DNA from: Streptomyces violaceorubidus
GTDB lineage: Bacteria > Actinomycetota > Actinomycetes > Streptomycetales > Streptomycetaceae
NCBI RefSeq assembly: GCF_000717995.1
Contig: NZ_JODM01000031.1
Location: 1-64,000, forward strand
DNA: 64,000 nt
Direction: 5' to 3'
This document shows, piece after piece, positions 28,530 to 37,523 of the stretch. Position numbers and translations under genes: made by a program. Each line of letters starts with the position of its first letter. Position 1 is the stretch's first letter. Under the pieces are notes generated by a model. It saw nothing but the letters and a program-made list of their open reading frames with translations, searched no databases and had not been told where the DNA came from.

Positions 28530-29318
28530 ATGACATCGGCCGTAAGTATTCCCACGCACGGGGGCACCGGAGGGCGTACGGCCGTTGCCGCGCGAGCGCG
28601 GCAGGTCGTGAAGGCCTACGGATCGGGCGAGACCCGGGTGGTCGCCCTCGACCACGTGGACGTGGACATCGCGCGCGGCCAGTTCACCGCGATCATGGGC
28701 CCCTCGGGGTCCGGCAAGTCCACGCTGATGCACTGCCTGGCCGGTCTGGACACCGTGACCAGCGGGCAGATCTACCTCGACGAGACCGAGATCACCGGCC
28801 TGAAGGACAAGAAGCTCACCCAGCTGCGCCGGGACCGGATCGGCTTCATCTTCCAGGCGTTCAACCTGCTCCCGACGCTCAACGCGCTGGAGAACATCAC
28901 GCTGCCCATGGACATCGCCGGCCGCAGGTACGACCGCGCGTGGCTGGAGAGGGTCGTGGAGACCGTGGGGCTCGCCGGGCGGCTCAAGCACCGGCCCACC
29001 CAGCTCTCCGGCGGCCAGCAGCAGCGGGTCGCGGTGGCCCGGGCACTGGCCGCCCAGCCCGAGATCATCTTCGGCGACGAGCCGACCGGAAACCTGGACT
29101 CGCGCGCGGGCGCCGAGGTGCTCGGCTTCCTGCGCCGGTCGGTCACGGAGCTCGGCCAGACCATCGTGATGGTCACCCACGACCCGGTGGCCGCCAGCTA
29201 CGCGGACCGGGTGCTGTACCTCGCCGACGGCCGGATCGTGGACGAGATGTACAAGCCCACCGCCGACGCCGTGCTGGACCGGATGAAGGACTTCGACGCC
29301 CGGGGGCGCACGTCATGA
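28530..29318 (+). CDS. MacB/LolD-type ABC transporter ATPase
   Basis: A 262-residue ATP-binding subunit. Walker A is GPSGSGKSTLMHCLAGLD. The MacB-type Q-loop and LPTLNALENITLPM segment follow, then the signature LSGGQQQRVAVARALA, Walker B PEIIFGDEPTGNLDS and the H-loop MVTHDP. The N-terminal ~25 residues are variable. Its stop overlaps the permease start (ATGA at 29315-29318). Family members power export or extraction of lipids, peptides or drugs without forming a transmembrane channel. The ATPase at 57929-58699 is a close paralogue with nearly the same C-terminus (DARGRTS against DAKGRTS). Confidence 0.93.
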   Translation: MTSAVSIPTHGGTGGRTAVAARARQVVKAYGSGETRVVALDHVDVDIARGQFTAIMGPSGSGKSTLMHCLAGLDTVTSGQIYLDETEITGLKDKKLTQLRRDRIGFIFQAFNLLPTLNALENITLPMDIAGRRYDRAWLERVVETVGLAGRLKHRPTQLSGGQQQRVAVARALAAQPEIIFGDEPTGNLDSRAGAEVLGFLRRSVTELGQTIVMVTHDPVAASYADRVLYLADGRIVDEMYKPTADAVLDRMKDFDARGRTS

Positions 29319-31879
29319 CCGTCGTGAAGACCTCGATGCGCAACTTCTTCGCGCACAAGGGCCGCATGGCGCTCTCGGCGGTGGCGGTGCTGCTGTCGGT
29401 GGCGTTCGTGTGCGGCACCCTGGTGTTCACCGACACGATGAACACCACCTTCGACAAGCTCTTCGCGGTCACCTCGTCCGACGTGACGGTCGCCCCGAAG
29501 GACGCCAAGGCCGAGGACACCCCGCAGAGCGGGGTTCCCGAGTCGCTGCCCGCGTCCACGCTGGAGAAGATCCGTTCGGCCGACGGCGTGAAGTCGGCCG
29601 AGGGCGCCGTCGTCTCGATGAACGTGACGGTCGTCAACGCCGACAACGACAACGTGGGGGCCACCAACGGCGCCCCGACCCTCGCCGGGAACTGGACCAG
29701 GAACGACCTGCGGTCCATGGAGATCACCTCGGGCCACGCCCCGCGCGGCCCGACCGAGACGATGATCGACTCCGACACCGCCGACAAGCACGACCTGAAG
29801 ATCGGCGACGAGCTGCGCACCATCGCGCAGACCGGCGACTTCAAGGCCAGGATCGTCGGCATCGCCTCCTTCACCGTCACCAACCCCGGTGCCGCGGTCG
29901 TCTACTTCGACACCCCCACCGCCCAGCGTGAACTGCTCGGCGGCCCGGACCGGTTCAGCCAGTTCAACGTCACCGCCGCCGACGGTGTCACCGACGCGCA
30001 GCTCAAGCGGAACGTCTCCGGCGCGCTGGGCGACACGTTCAAGATCCAGACGGCCAAGGAGGCGTCGGACGAAGGCCGCGCGGAAGTCGGCGAGTTCATG
30101 GACGTCATCAAGTACGCCATGCTCGGCTTCGCCGGGATCGCCTTCCTGGTCGGCATCTTCCTCATCATCAACACCTTCTCCATGCTGGTCGCCCAGCGCA
30201 CCCGCGAGATCGGCCTGATGCGGGCCATCGGCTCCTCACGGCGGCAGGTCAACCGCTCGGTGCTGGTCGAGGCGCTCCTCCTCGGCGTCGTCGGCTCGGT
30301 CCTCGGGGTCGCGGCCGGTGTCGGCATCGCCGTCGGCCTGATGAAGCTGATGTCGGCGGCGGGCATGAACCTGTCCACCGACGACCTGACCGTCAAGACG
30401 GCGACGCCCGTGATCGGCCTGGTCCTGGGTGTCGTGGTCACCGTCCTGGCCGCCTACCTGCCCGCCCGCCGGGCCGGCCGGATCTCCCCGATGGCCGCCC
30501 TGCGCGACGCCGGCACCCCGGCCGACGGCAAGGCCGGCTGGATCCGCGGTCTGATCGGCCTGGTGCTCACCGGCGCCGGTGTCGCCGCGCTGCTCACGGC
30601 CGCCTCCGCAGACAAGGCGAGCGACGGCTCCCTGATGCTCGGCGCGGGCATCGTGTTCTCGCTCGTCGGCTTCGTCGTCATCGGCCCGCTGCTGGCCGGT
30701 TTCGTGGTGCGGGTGATCAGCGCGGTGCTGCTGCGGGCCTTCGGTCCCGTGGGCCGCCTGGCCGAGCGCAACGCCCTGCGCAACCCGCGCCGCACCGGCG
30801 CCACCGGTGCCGCCCTGATGATCGGCCTCGCGCTGGTGGCCTGCCTGTCCGTCGTCGGTTCCTCCATGGTCGCCTCGGCCACCAGCGAGCTGGACAAGAC
30901 GGTCGGCGCGGACTTCATCGTCCAGGGCAACCAGCGGATCGTGCCGCAGGCCGAGAAGGCCATGACCGGCACGGCCGGCCTGGAGCACGTCACCCGCTAC
31001 AAGGTGCTCGACGCCACGCTGACCTCGCCCGACGGCAAGACGGACGACGACGGCGTCACGGCCGCCGACCCGACCTACGCCGAGGACGTGCGCCGCGCGA
31101 CGACGGAGGGCAAGCTCTCCGCCGCCTACGGCACCGACGCCATGTCGGTCGGCTCCGACTACGCCGAGAAGCACGGCGTGCACGTCGGCGACACCGTCTC
31201 CGTCGCCTTCAAGGGCGGCGAGACGGCGAGGCTCAAGGTCGCCGCGATCACCAGCGACGACGTGGCCATCGACCAGGGCGCCCGGTACATCGGCATCGAG
31301 ACGATGAAGAAGTACCTGCCGGCCGAGAACGTCCCGCCGAACACGATCATGTTCGCCAAGGCCAAGGACGGCCAGGCCGACCAGGCGTACGCCGCGCTGA
31401 AGAAGTCGCTGGACGCCTACCCGCAGTACCAGGTGGCCGACCAGACCGACTACAAGCAGGAGCTGAAGGACCAGATCGGCCAGCTGCTGAACATGGTGTA
31501 CGGCCTGCTCGCCCTGGCGATCATCGTCGCCGTCCTGGGTGTGGTGAACACCCTGGCGCTGTCGGTGGTCGAGCGGACCCGGGAGATCGGCCTGATGCGG
31601 GCCATCGGTCTCTCCCGCCGCCAGCTGCGCCGCATGATCCGCATGGAGTCCGTGGTCATCGCCCTCTTCGGCGCGCTGCTCGGCCTCGGGCTGGGCATGG
31701 GCTGGGGCGCCACGGCCCAGAGGCTGCTCGCCCTGGAGGGCCTGAACGTCCTGGACATCCCCTGGCCGACGATCATCGGGGTCTTCATCGGCTCGGCCTT
31801 CGTGGGCCTGTTCGCCGCCCTGGTCCCGGCCTTCCGGGCGGGCCGTATGAACGTCCTGAACGCCATCGCGACGGAGTAG
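29315..31879 (+). CDS. FtsX/MacB-like ABC transporter permease
   Basis: An 854-residue permease made of two FtsX-like halves. An N-terminal helix (MALSAVAVLLSVAFVCGTLVF) is followed by a large extracytoplasmic domain (about 40-265). Helices near 270-400 include the coupling segment QRTREIGLMRAIGSSRRQV. A second extracytoplasmic domain is followed by helices near 725-845 with VERTREIGLMRAIGLSRRQL. The duplicated coupling motif is the hallmark of this family. It is translationally coupled to the ATPase. The substrate is unknown. The paralogous permease at 55338-57869 has the same layout. Confidence 0.92.
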   Translation: MTVVKTSMRNFFAHKGRMALSAVAVLLSVAFVCGTLVFTDTMNTTFDKLFAVTSSDVTVAPKDAKAEDTPQSGVPESLPASTLEKIRSADGVKSAEGAVVSMNVTVVNADNDNVGATNGAPTLAGNWTRNDLRSMEITSGHAPRGPTETMIDSDTADKHDLKIGDELRTIAQTGDFKARIVGIASFTVTNPGAAVVYFDTPTAQRELLGGPDRFSQFNVTAADGVTDAQLKRNVSGALGDTFKIQTAKEASDEGRAEVGEFMDVIKYAMLGFAGIAFLVGIFLIINTFSMLVAQRTREIGLMRAIGSSRRQVNRSVLVEALLLGVVGSVLGVAAGVGIAVGLMKLMSAAGMNLSTDDLTVKTATPVIGLVLGVVVTVLAAYLPARRAGRISPMAALRDAGTPADGKAGWIRGLIGLVLTGAGVAALLTAASADKASDGSLMLGAGIVFSLVGFVVIGPLLAGFVVRVISAVLLRAFGPVGRLAERNALRNPRRTGATGAALMIGLALVACLSVVGSSMVASATSELDKTVGADFIVQGNQRIVPQAEKAMTGTAGLEHVTRYKVLDATLTSPDGKTDDDGVTAADPTYAEDVRRATTEGKLSAAYGTDAMSVGSDYAEKHGVHVGDTVSVAFKGGETARLKVAAITSDDVAIDQGARYIGIETMKKYLPAENVPPNTIMFAKAKDGQADQAYAALKKSLDAYPQYQVADQTDYKQELKDQIGQLLNMVYGLLALAIIVAVLGVVNTLALSVVERTREIGLMRAIGLSRRQLRRMIRMESVVIALFGALLGLGLGMGWGATAQRLLALEGLNVLDIPWPTIIGVFIGSAFVGLFAALVPAFRAGRMNVLNAIATE

Positions 31880-31919
31880 ACCCCTTCCGACGGCCACCGC
31901 ACACGGGGGTTGCGGGGGA

Positions 31920-31966
31920 GGGCCCGGCGCCGACGTCCCACAGGGGCGCGGTCGCCGGGCCCTTTT
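31920..31966. terminator. terminator after the ABC permease
   Basis: Perfect 10-bp stem GGGCCCGGCG / CGCCGGGCCC followed by TTTT, 40 bp after the permease stop. Confidence 0.8.
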
Positions 31967-31977
31967 CGGGTCCGGCC

Positions 31978-32285
31978 ACCGCCGCGTCGGCCATCGCCGT
32001 GCCGGTCGCTGCCGTGCGGGTCGCCGTCGTGCGGGTCGCCGTCGTGCCGGCCATCGCCGTGTCGGCCGCCGTCGTGCGGGTCGCCGTCGTGCGGGTCGCC
32101 GCCGTGTCGGCCATCGCCGTGCCGGCCGCCGCCGTGCCGGTCGCCGCCGTGCCGGTCGCTGCCGTGCTGGCCATCGTCGTGTCGGCCGCCGTCGTGCGGG
32201 TCGCCGCCGTGTCGGCCGCCGCTGTGTCGGCCATCGTCGTGCGGGTCGCCGCCGTGTCGGTCGCCGTCGTGTCGGCCACCCGCAC
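31978..32285. repeat. 15-bp minisatellite, about 20 units
   Basis: Roughly twenty degenerate copies of a 15-bp unit related to GCCGTCGTGCGGGTC or GCCGTGTCGGCCATC. They lie between the ABC permease terminator and mfd. Read on the minus strand, one frame gives pentapeptides of the form H-[GDS]-[GDS]-[GD]-[RPQ]. The same frame runs on through the terminator and the permease gene, so I regard this as intergenic repeat rather than a gene. Confidence 0.8.
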
Positions 32286-32403
32286 CCCGCGCCATCCACA
32301 GCCCCCGGCGCCGTCGAGCAGACCGACGTAACCTGGACACCCCCGACCCTCACCGAGTCGGGCTACTCGTGTTGTCCCACCCCAGGACGGAAGCGCCCCC
32401 TCC

Positions 32404-35400
32404 ATGAGCCTGCACGGTCTGCTAGACGCCGTCGTCAAGGACACCGCCCTCGCGGAAGCGATCTCTGCGGCCGCGGACGGCAACCGCATGTACGTCGACC
32501 TGGTCGGCCCGCCCGCGGCCCGCCCCTTCGCGATCGCCGCCCTGGCCCGCGAGACGGGCCGCACGGTGCTGGCGGTGACGGCCACCGGACGCGAGGCGGA
32601 GGACCTGGCGGCGGCGCTGCGCTCGCTGCTGCCGCCCGAGGGCATCGTGGAGTACCCCTCCTGGGAGACCCTGCCGCACGAGCGGCTCAGCCCGCGCAGC
32701 GACACCGTCGGCCGCCGCCTCGCCGTCCTGCGGCGCCTGGCCCACCCCCGCCCCGACGACCCCGAGACCGGTCCGGTCTCGGTCGTCGTCGCGCCCGTGC
32801 GCTCCGTGCTCCAGCCGCAGGTCAAGGGCCTGGGCGACCTGGAGCCGGTGGCCCTGCGCACCGGGCAGAGCGCCGACCTGGAAGAGGTCGTGGAAGCACT
32901 GGCGGCAGCGGCGTACGCGCGGGTCGAGCTGGTGGAGAAGCGCGGCGAGTTCGCCGTGCGCGGCGGCATCCTGGACGTCTTCCCGCCGACCGAGGAGCAC
33001 CCCCTGCGGGTCGAGTTCTGGGGCGACGACGTCGAGGAGATCCGCTACTTCAAGGTCGCCGACCAGCGCTCCCTGGAAGTGGCCGAACACGGCCTGTGGG
33101 CGCCGCCCTGCCGCGAGCTGCTGCTGACCCCTCACGTGCGCGAGCGGGCTGCCGCCCTCGCCGAGGACCATCCGGAGCTGGGCGAACTGCTCGGGAAGAT
33201 CGCCGAGGGCATCGCGGTGGAGGGCATGGAGTCCCTGGCCCCGGTCCTCGTGGACGACATGGAGCTGCTCCTGGACGTGCTGCCCAAGGGCTCGATGTCC
33301 CTGGTCTGCGACCCGGAGCGGGTGCGCACCCGGGCCGCCGACCTGGTGGCGACGTCGCAGGAGTTCCTCCAGGCCTCCTGGGCGGCCACCGCGGGCGGGG
33401 GCGAGGCGCCGATCGACGTCGACGCGGCCTCCCTGCGGTCCCTCGCGGACGTCCGGGAGCGGGCCCGCGAGCTGGCCATGATGTGGTGGTCGGTCTCGCC
33501 CTTCGCCGCCGACGAGACGCTGACGTCGGCCAGCGACGCCGAGGGCGACTCGGACACCCTCAAGCTCGGCATGCACGCCCCCGAGACCTACCGCGGCGAC
33601 ACCGCCAAGGCGCTGGCCGACACCAAGGGCTGGCTCGCCGACGGCTGGCGCGCCGTCTACGTCACCGAGGCCCACGGCCCCGCCTCCCGCACCGTCGAGG
33701 TCCTCGGCGGCGAGGGCATCGCCGCCCGCCTCGACCACGACCTCGGCACGCTCAGCCCCTCCGTCGTGCACGTCTCCTGCGGCTCGATCGACCACGGCTT
33801 CGTCGACCCCGCCCTCAGGCTCGCCGTGCTCACCGAGACCGACCTGACCGGCCAGAAGGCCGCCGGACGCGAGGGCGCCCGGATGCCCGCCCGGCGCCGC
33901 AAGACCATCGACCCGCTCACCCTGGAGGCCGGCGACCACATCGTCCACGAGCAGCACGGCGTCGGCCGCTACGTCGAGATGGTGCAGCGCACCGTCCAGG
34001 GCGCCACCCGCGAGTACCTGGTCGTGGAGTACGCCCCCGCCAAGCGCGGCCAGCCCGGCGACCGGCTCTACATCCCCACCGACCAGCTGGAGCAGATCAC
34101 CAAGTACGTCGGCGGCGAGGCCCCCACCCTGCACCGCCTCGGCGGCGCCGACTGGACCAAGACCAAGGCCCGCGCCAAGAAGGCGGTCAAGGAGATCGCC
34201 GCCGACCTGATCAAGCTGTACAGCGCGCGGATGGCCGCGCCGGGCCACGCCTTCGGCGCGGACACCCCCTGGCAGCGCGAGCTGGAGGACGCCTTCCCCT
34301 ACGCGGAGACCCCGGACCAGCTCACCACCATCGCCGAGGTCAAGGACGACATGGAGAAGACGGTCCCGATGGACCGCCTGATCTGCGGCGACGTCGGGTA
34401 CGGCAAGACGGAGATCGCGGTCCGCGCCGCCTTCAAGGCCGTCCAGGACGGCAAGCAGGTCGCCGTGCTCGTCCCCACCACCCTGCTGGTGCAGCAGCAC
34501 TTCGGGACGTTCAGCGAGCGCTACGCCCAGTTCCCGGTGAACGTGCGGGCGCTGTCCCGCTTCCAGAGCGACACCGAGTCGAAGGCGACCCTGGAGGGCC
34601 TGCGCGAGGGCTCGGTGGACATCGTCATCGGCACCCACCGCCTGTTCTCCTCCGAGACGAAGTTCAAGGACCTCGGCCTGGTCATCGTCGACGAGGAGCA
34701 GCGCTTCGGCGTCGAGCACAAGGAGCAGCTCAAGAAGCTGCGCGCCAACGTCGACGTGCTCACCATGTCCGCGACGCCCATTCCGCGCACCCTGGAGATG
34801 GCGGTCACCGGCATCCGCGAGATGTCCACGATCACCACCCCGCCCGAGGAGCGGCACCCGGTGCTGACCTTCGTGGGCCCCTACGAGCACAAGCAGATCG
34901 GCGCCGCCATCCGCCGCGAGCTGCTGCGCGAGGGCCAGGTCTTCTACATCCACAACCGCGTCGAGTCCATCGACCGCGCGGCGGCCAGGCTCCGCGAGAT
35001 CGTGCCCGAGGCGCGCATCGCCACCGCCCACGGCCAGATGTCCGAGCAGGCCCTGGAGCAGGTCGTCGTGGACTTCTGGGAGAAGAAGTTCGACGTGCTG
35101 GTCTCCACGACCATCGTCGAGTCCGGCATCGACATCTCCAACGCCAACACCCTCATCGTCGAACGCGGCGACAACTTCGGCCTCAGCCAGCTCCACCAGC
35201 TGCGCGGCCGCGTCGGCCGGGGACGCGAGCGCGGCTACGCCTACTTCCTCTACCCGCCGGAGAAGCCGCTGACGGAGACCGCGCACGAGCGGCTCGCCAC
35301 CATCGCCCAGCACACCGAGATGGGCGCGGGCATGTACGTGGCGATGAAGGACCTGGAGATCCGCGGCGCGGGCAACCTGCTCGGCGGCGAGCAGTCCGGC

Positions 35401-35958
35401 CACATCGCGGGCGTCGGCTTCGACCTGTACGTACGTATGGTCGGGGAGGCCGTCGCCGACTACCGGGCCTCCCTGGAGGGCGGGGTCGAGGAGGAGCCGC
35501 CGCTCGAGGTCAAGATCGAGCTGCCCGTCGACGCGCACGTCCCGCACGACTACGCCCCCGGCGAGCGGCTGCGCCTGCAGGCGTACCGGTCCATCGCCTC
35601 CGCCAACAGCGAGGAGGACGTCAAGGCCGTACGCGAGGAACTCGTCGACCGCTACGGCAAGTTGCCCGAGCCGGTGGAGAACCTGCTGCTGGTCGCCGGG
35701 TTGCGCATGCTCGCGCGGGCGTGCGCCGTCGGCGAGATCGTGCTCCAGGGCAACAACATCCGGTTCGCGCCGGTGGAGTTGCGCGAGTCCCAGGAGCTGA
35801 GGCTCAAGCGGCTCTACCCCGGCAGCGTCATCAAGCCGGGCACGCACCAGGTGCTCGTGCCGCGCCCGAAGACCGCGAAGGTGGGCGGCAAGCCGCTGGT
35901 CGGGCGGGAACTGCTCGGCTGGGTGGGCGAGTTCCTGACCTCGATCCTGGGGTCGTAG
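32404..35958 (+). CDS. mfd: transcription-repair coupling factor
   Basis: An 1184-residue Mfd ATPase that removes stalled RNA polymerase and recruits UvrA. The UvrB-like N-terminus has EYPSWETLPHERLSPRSDTVGRRLAVL. The RNA polymerase-interacting domain contains GDHIVHEQHGVGRYVEMVQRTVQG. The translocase shows Walker A GDVGYGKTEIAVRAAFK, the DEEQ box in VIVDEEQRFGVEHKE, SATPIPRTLEMA and motif VI LRGRVGRGRERGYAYFLYP. The C-terminal TRCF domain follows. The ATG at 32404 is preceded by a C-rich leader with no clear AGGAG. A 24-bp tandem duplication spans its stop codon. Confidence 0.96.
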   Translation: MSLHGLLDAVVKDTALAEAISAAADGNRMYVDLVGPPAARPFAIAALARETGRTVLAVTATGREAEDLAAALRSLLPPEGIVEYPSWETLPHERLSPRSDTVGRRLAVLRRLAHPRPDDPETGPVSVVVAPVRSVLQPQVKGLGDLEPVALRTGQSADLEEVVEALAAAAYARVELVEKRGEFAVRGGILDVFPPTEEHPLRVEFWGDDVEEIRYFKVADQRSLEVAEHGLWAPPCRELLLTPHVRERAAALAEDHPELGELLGKIAEGIAVEGMESLAPVLVDDMELLLDVLPKGSMSLVCDPERVRTRAADLVATSQEFLQASWAATAGGGEAPIDVDAASLRSLADVRERARELAMMWWSVSPFAADETLTSASDAEGDSDTLKLGMHAPETYRGDTAKALADTKGWLADGWRAVYVTEAHGPASRTVEVLGGEGIAARLDHDLGTLSPSVVHVSCGSIDHGFVDPALRLAVLTETDLTGQKAAGREGARMPARRRKTIDPLTLEAGDHIVHEQHGVGRYVEMVQRTVQGATREYLVVEYAPAKRGQPGDRLYIPTDQLEQITKYVGGEAPTLHRLGGADWTKTKARAKKAVKEIAADLIKLYSARMAAPGHAFGADTPWQRELEDAFPYAETPDQLTTIAEVKDDMEKTVPMDRLICGDVGYGKTEIAVRAAFKAVQDGKQVAVLVPTTLLVQQHFGTFSERYAQFPVNVRALSRFQSDTESKATLEGLREGSVDIVIGTHRLFSSETKFKDLGLVIVDEEQRFGVEHKEQLKKLRANVDVLTMSATPIPRTLEMAVTGIREMSTITTPPEERHPVLTFVGPYEHKQIGAAIRRELLREGQVFYIHNRVESIDRAAARLREIVPEARIATAHGQMSEQALEQVVVDFWEKKFDVLVSTTIVESGIDISNANTLIVERGDNFGLSQLHQLRGRVGRGRERGYAYFLYPPEKPLTETAHERLATIAQHTEMGAGMYVAMKDLEIRGAGNLLGGEQSGHIAGVGFDLYVRMVGEAVADYRASLEGGVEEEPPLEVKIELPVDAHVPHDYAPGERLRLQAYRSIASANSEEDVKAVREELVDRYGKLPEPVENLLLVAGLRMLARACAVGEIVLQGNNIRFAPVELRESQELRLKRLYPGSVIKPGTHQVLVPRPKTAKVGGKPLVGRELLGWVGEFLTSILGS

Positions 35959-35986
35959 CACTCCTCGATCCTGGGGTCGTGGCACT
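35939..35986. repeat. 24-bp tandem duplication across the mfd stop
   Basis: CCTCGATCCTGGGGTCGTAGCACT (35939-35962) is followed directly by a copy differing at one base (TAG becomes TGG). The first copy contains the last codons and the TAG stop of mfd. Confidence 0.85.
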
Positions 35987-36007
35987 CGCGGCCCCGGCCC
36001 GCCCACG

Positions 36008-36083
36008 GAAGGCCGTCCACGGGGAGGCCGTCCACGGGGAGGTCATCCACGGGGAGGTCATCCACGGGGAAGCCGTCCACGGG
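36008..36083. repeat. 15-bp tandem repeat, five units
   Basis: Five copies of GGCCGTCCACGGGGA or its variant GGTCATCCACGGGGA. The last unit forms the left arm of the terminator hairpin at 36069-36104. Confidence 0.85.
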
Positions 36084-36104
36084 GACAGTTCCGTGGACGG
36101 CTTC
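36069..36104. terminator. bidirectional terminator between mfd and the MT0933-like gene
   Basis: Perfect 14-bp stem GAAGCCGTCCACGG / CCGTGGACGGCTTC with an 8-base loop, between convergent genes. Confidence 0.8.
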
Positions 36105-36129
36105 GCCGTGTCCGCCTTACGGGGAGCGG

Positions 36130-36327
36130 CTACTGCTGCTCCCGGCCGCCGCCCTGCTCGCGCCCGAAGCCCATCCTGCCCTCGGCCTGCTGCTGCGCGG
36201 CGTCGACCTGCTTCTCGTACTTGCCGCCGGTCCTCTGGTTGACCTGGCGTTCGGCGGCGTCGGACATCTTCCTTGACCTGTCCTTGTCCTTGCCGGCCAT
36301 GCTCTTCATCTTGTCGAGGATGCCCAT
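36130..36327 (-). CDS. MT0933-like antitoxin family small protein
   Basis: A 65-residue, highly charged protein starting MGILDKMKSMAGKDKDRSRKMSD, followed by AAERQVNQRTGGKYEKQVDAAQQQAE and a Gly/Gln-rich tail. This fits the MT0933-like (Rv0909) antitoxin family, whose M. tuberculosis partner is an SRPBCC-type protein. No such partner is next to it here, so it may be a stand-alone stress or DNA-associated protein. A ribosome binding site (AAGGAG) precedes the ATG. It is divergent from a secreted nuclease gene. Confidence 0.8.
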   Translation of the reverse strand: MGILDKMKSMAGKDKDRSRKMSDAAERQVNQRTGGKYEKQVDAAQQQAEGRMGFGREQGGGREQQ

Positions 36328-36473
36328 GCAGAGCTCCTTCCGAGACGTGACTCACTGTCGACGGTACGGCAGATATGTCCCGGGTGCCCACTGACGCCCG
36401 CTTAAGGCCCACTATGGCCCGGACCTCTCCCTCGCTACGGTGGTGGCTGCGAACGGCAAGGGGAGGGGCGCGC

Positions 36474-37247
36474 ATGAGGCGGCACAGCAGGATCCGTACC
36501 GGATGGGCCGCGGGGGCGGTCCTCGCCCTGGCCCTGGTCACCGGCTGCGAGGGCCTGGAGGCGGACGACGACGCCCCGCCCCCGGGCAGCGGCGCCGACG
36601 CCCCCGTCTCCGGCCACGCCGTCAGCCCGCTGGACAACCCGGACGGCACCCGGCCGGGCCTCGCCCCGGTCGCGGGCGACCGTGCGCGGGCGAGTGCCCG
36701 CGAGCTGATCGACACGCTGAGGACCAAGGGGCGCGGTCCGAAGACGGGCTACGACCGCGACGAGTTCGGCTACGCCTGGATGGACTCCGCCGACGGTGTC
36801 CCGCTCGCCCGCAACGGCTGCGACACGCGAAACGACGTGCTGAAACGCGACGGTGAGAAGGTGCGTTTCAAGTCCGGCTCGGACTGTGTGGTCATCGCGA
36901 TGACGCTGGACGACCCGTACACCGGGACGAGTATCGAGTGGCGCAAGCAGAAGGCGAGCGAGGTCCAGATCGACCACGTCGTGCCGCTGTCCTACAGCTG
37001 GCAGATGGGCTCCTCGCGCTGGCCGGAGGGCAAGCGTGAGCAGTTGGCCAACGATCCGCTCAATCTGCTCCCCGTCGAGGGTCGCGCCAACTCCGCCAAG
37101 AGCGACTCCGGACCGGCCTCCTGGCTGCCGCCCGCCAAGTCGGTCCGGTGCGCCTACGCCGTCCGCTTCGCCCAGGTCGCCGTCAAGTACGCGCTGGCGG
37201 TGACCGAGGCGGACCGGGCGACGATGGCGAAGCAGTGCCAGGGCTGA
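36474..37247 (+). CDS. secreted HNH nuclease lipoprotein (DUF1524-like)
   Basis: A 257-residue protein. The signal sequence MRRHSRIRTGWAAGAVLALALVTGCEG carries a lipobox (LVTGC), predicting lipid attachment at Cys near residue 24. The mature part has the HNH-type core SEVQIDHVVPLSYSWQMGSSRWP, then REQLANDPLNLLPVEGRANSAKSDSGPASWLPP, typical of DUF1524-like nucleases. Probable catalytic His is in the IDHVVPL segment. Likely role: extracellular nucleic acid degradation at the cell surface. GGGAGGGG precedes the ATG at 36474. A longer frame starting at 36375 lacks a signal peptide. Confidence 0.88.
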   Translation: MRRHSRIRTGWAAGAVLALALVTGCEGLEADDDAPPPGSGADAPVSGHAVSPLDNPDGTRPGLAPVAGDRARASARELIDTLRTKGRGPKTGYDRDEFGYAWMDSADGVPLARNGCDTRNDVLKRDGEKVRFKSGSDCVVIAMTLDDPYTGTSIEWRKQKASEVQIDHVVPLSYSWQMGSSRWPEGKREQLANDPLNLLPVEGRANSAKSDSGPASWLPPAKSVRCAYAVRFAQVAVKYALAVTEADRATMAKQCQG

Positions 37248-37254
37248 CGCGCCC

Positions 37255-37446
37255 GGCGCGGCGGGGTCGCGAGTGCCCCGAGGGCGGGCGGAGCAGGGCC
37301 GCGATGCGGTCGGCGGGGGTCTCCCGGAGGGGTGACAGGCCGAGCCGCTGGTGACCGGCGGCGACGCCCGGCAGGGTGCTGACGACGAGTGCGGCGCGCA
37401 GCTCGGCGTCCGGGTCCTGGGGCAGGGCGGCGCCGGTGCCGTCGAT
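37255..37446 (-). pseudogene. C-terminal relic of a TetR-family regulator
   Basis: The minus strand reads IDGTGAALPQDPDAELRAAL followed by VVSTLPGVAAGHQRLGL and ETPADRIAALLRP. This resembles the last helices of TetR regulators and keeps G/C third positions. A TAA lies just upstream in the same frame and there is no DNA-binding domain, so it appears to be a truncated gene. Confidence 0.5.
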
Positions 37447-37523
37447 CTGCGTGGACGGTTACGGGCTCGCCGCGGCCCGGGAGCGACGGGGACTCCCCGT
37501 GGACGGTGAGCGTGTTCCGGCGC

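Noticed and set aside
31978..32285. CRISPR array
   Set aside because: Units are 15 bp and directly abutting, with no unique spacers and no cas genes.
31450..32340. Minus-strand frame with 19 His pentapeptides
   Set aside because: Continues antisense through the terminator and the permease gene, lacks a ribosome binding site, and arises from a DNA minisatellite.
32422..36006. 1194-codon minus-strand open frame
   Set aside because: Full-length shadow of mfd; no domain pattern and unnatural composition.
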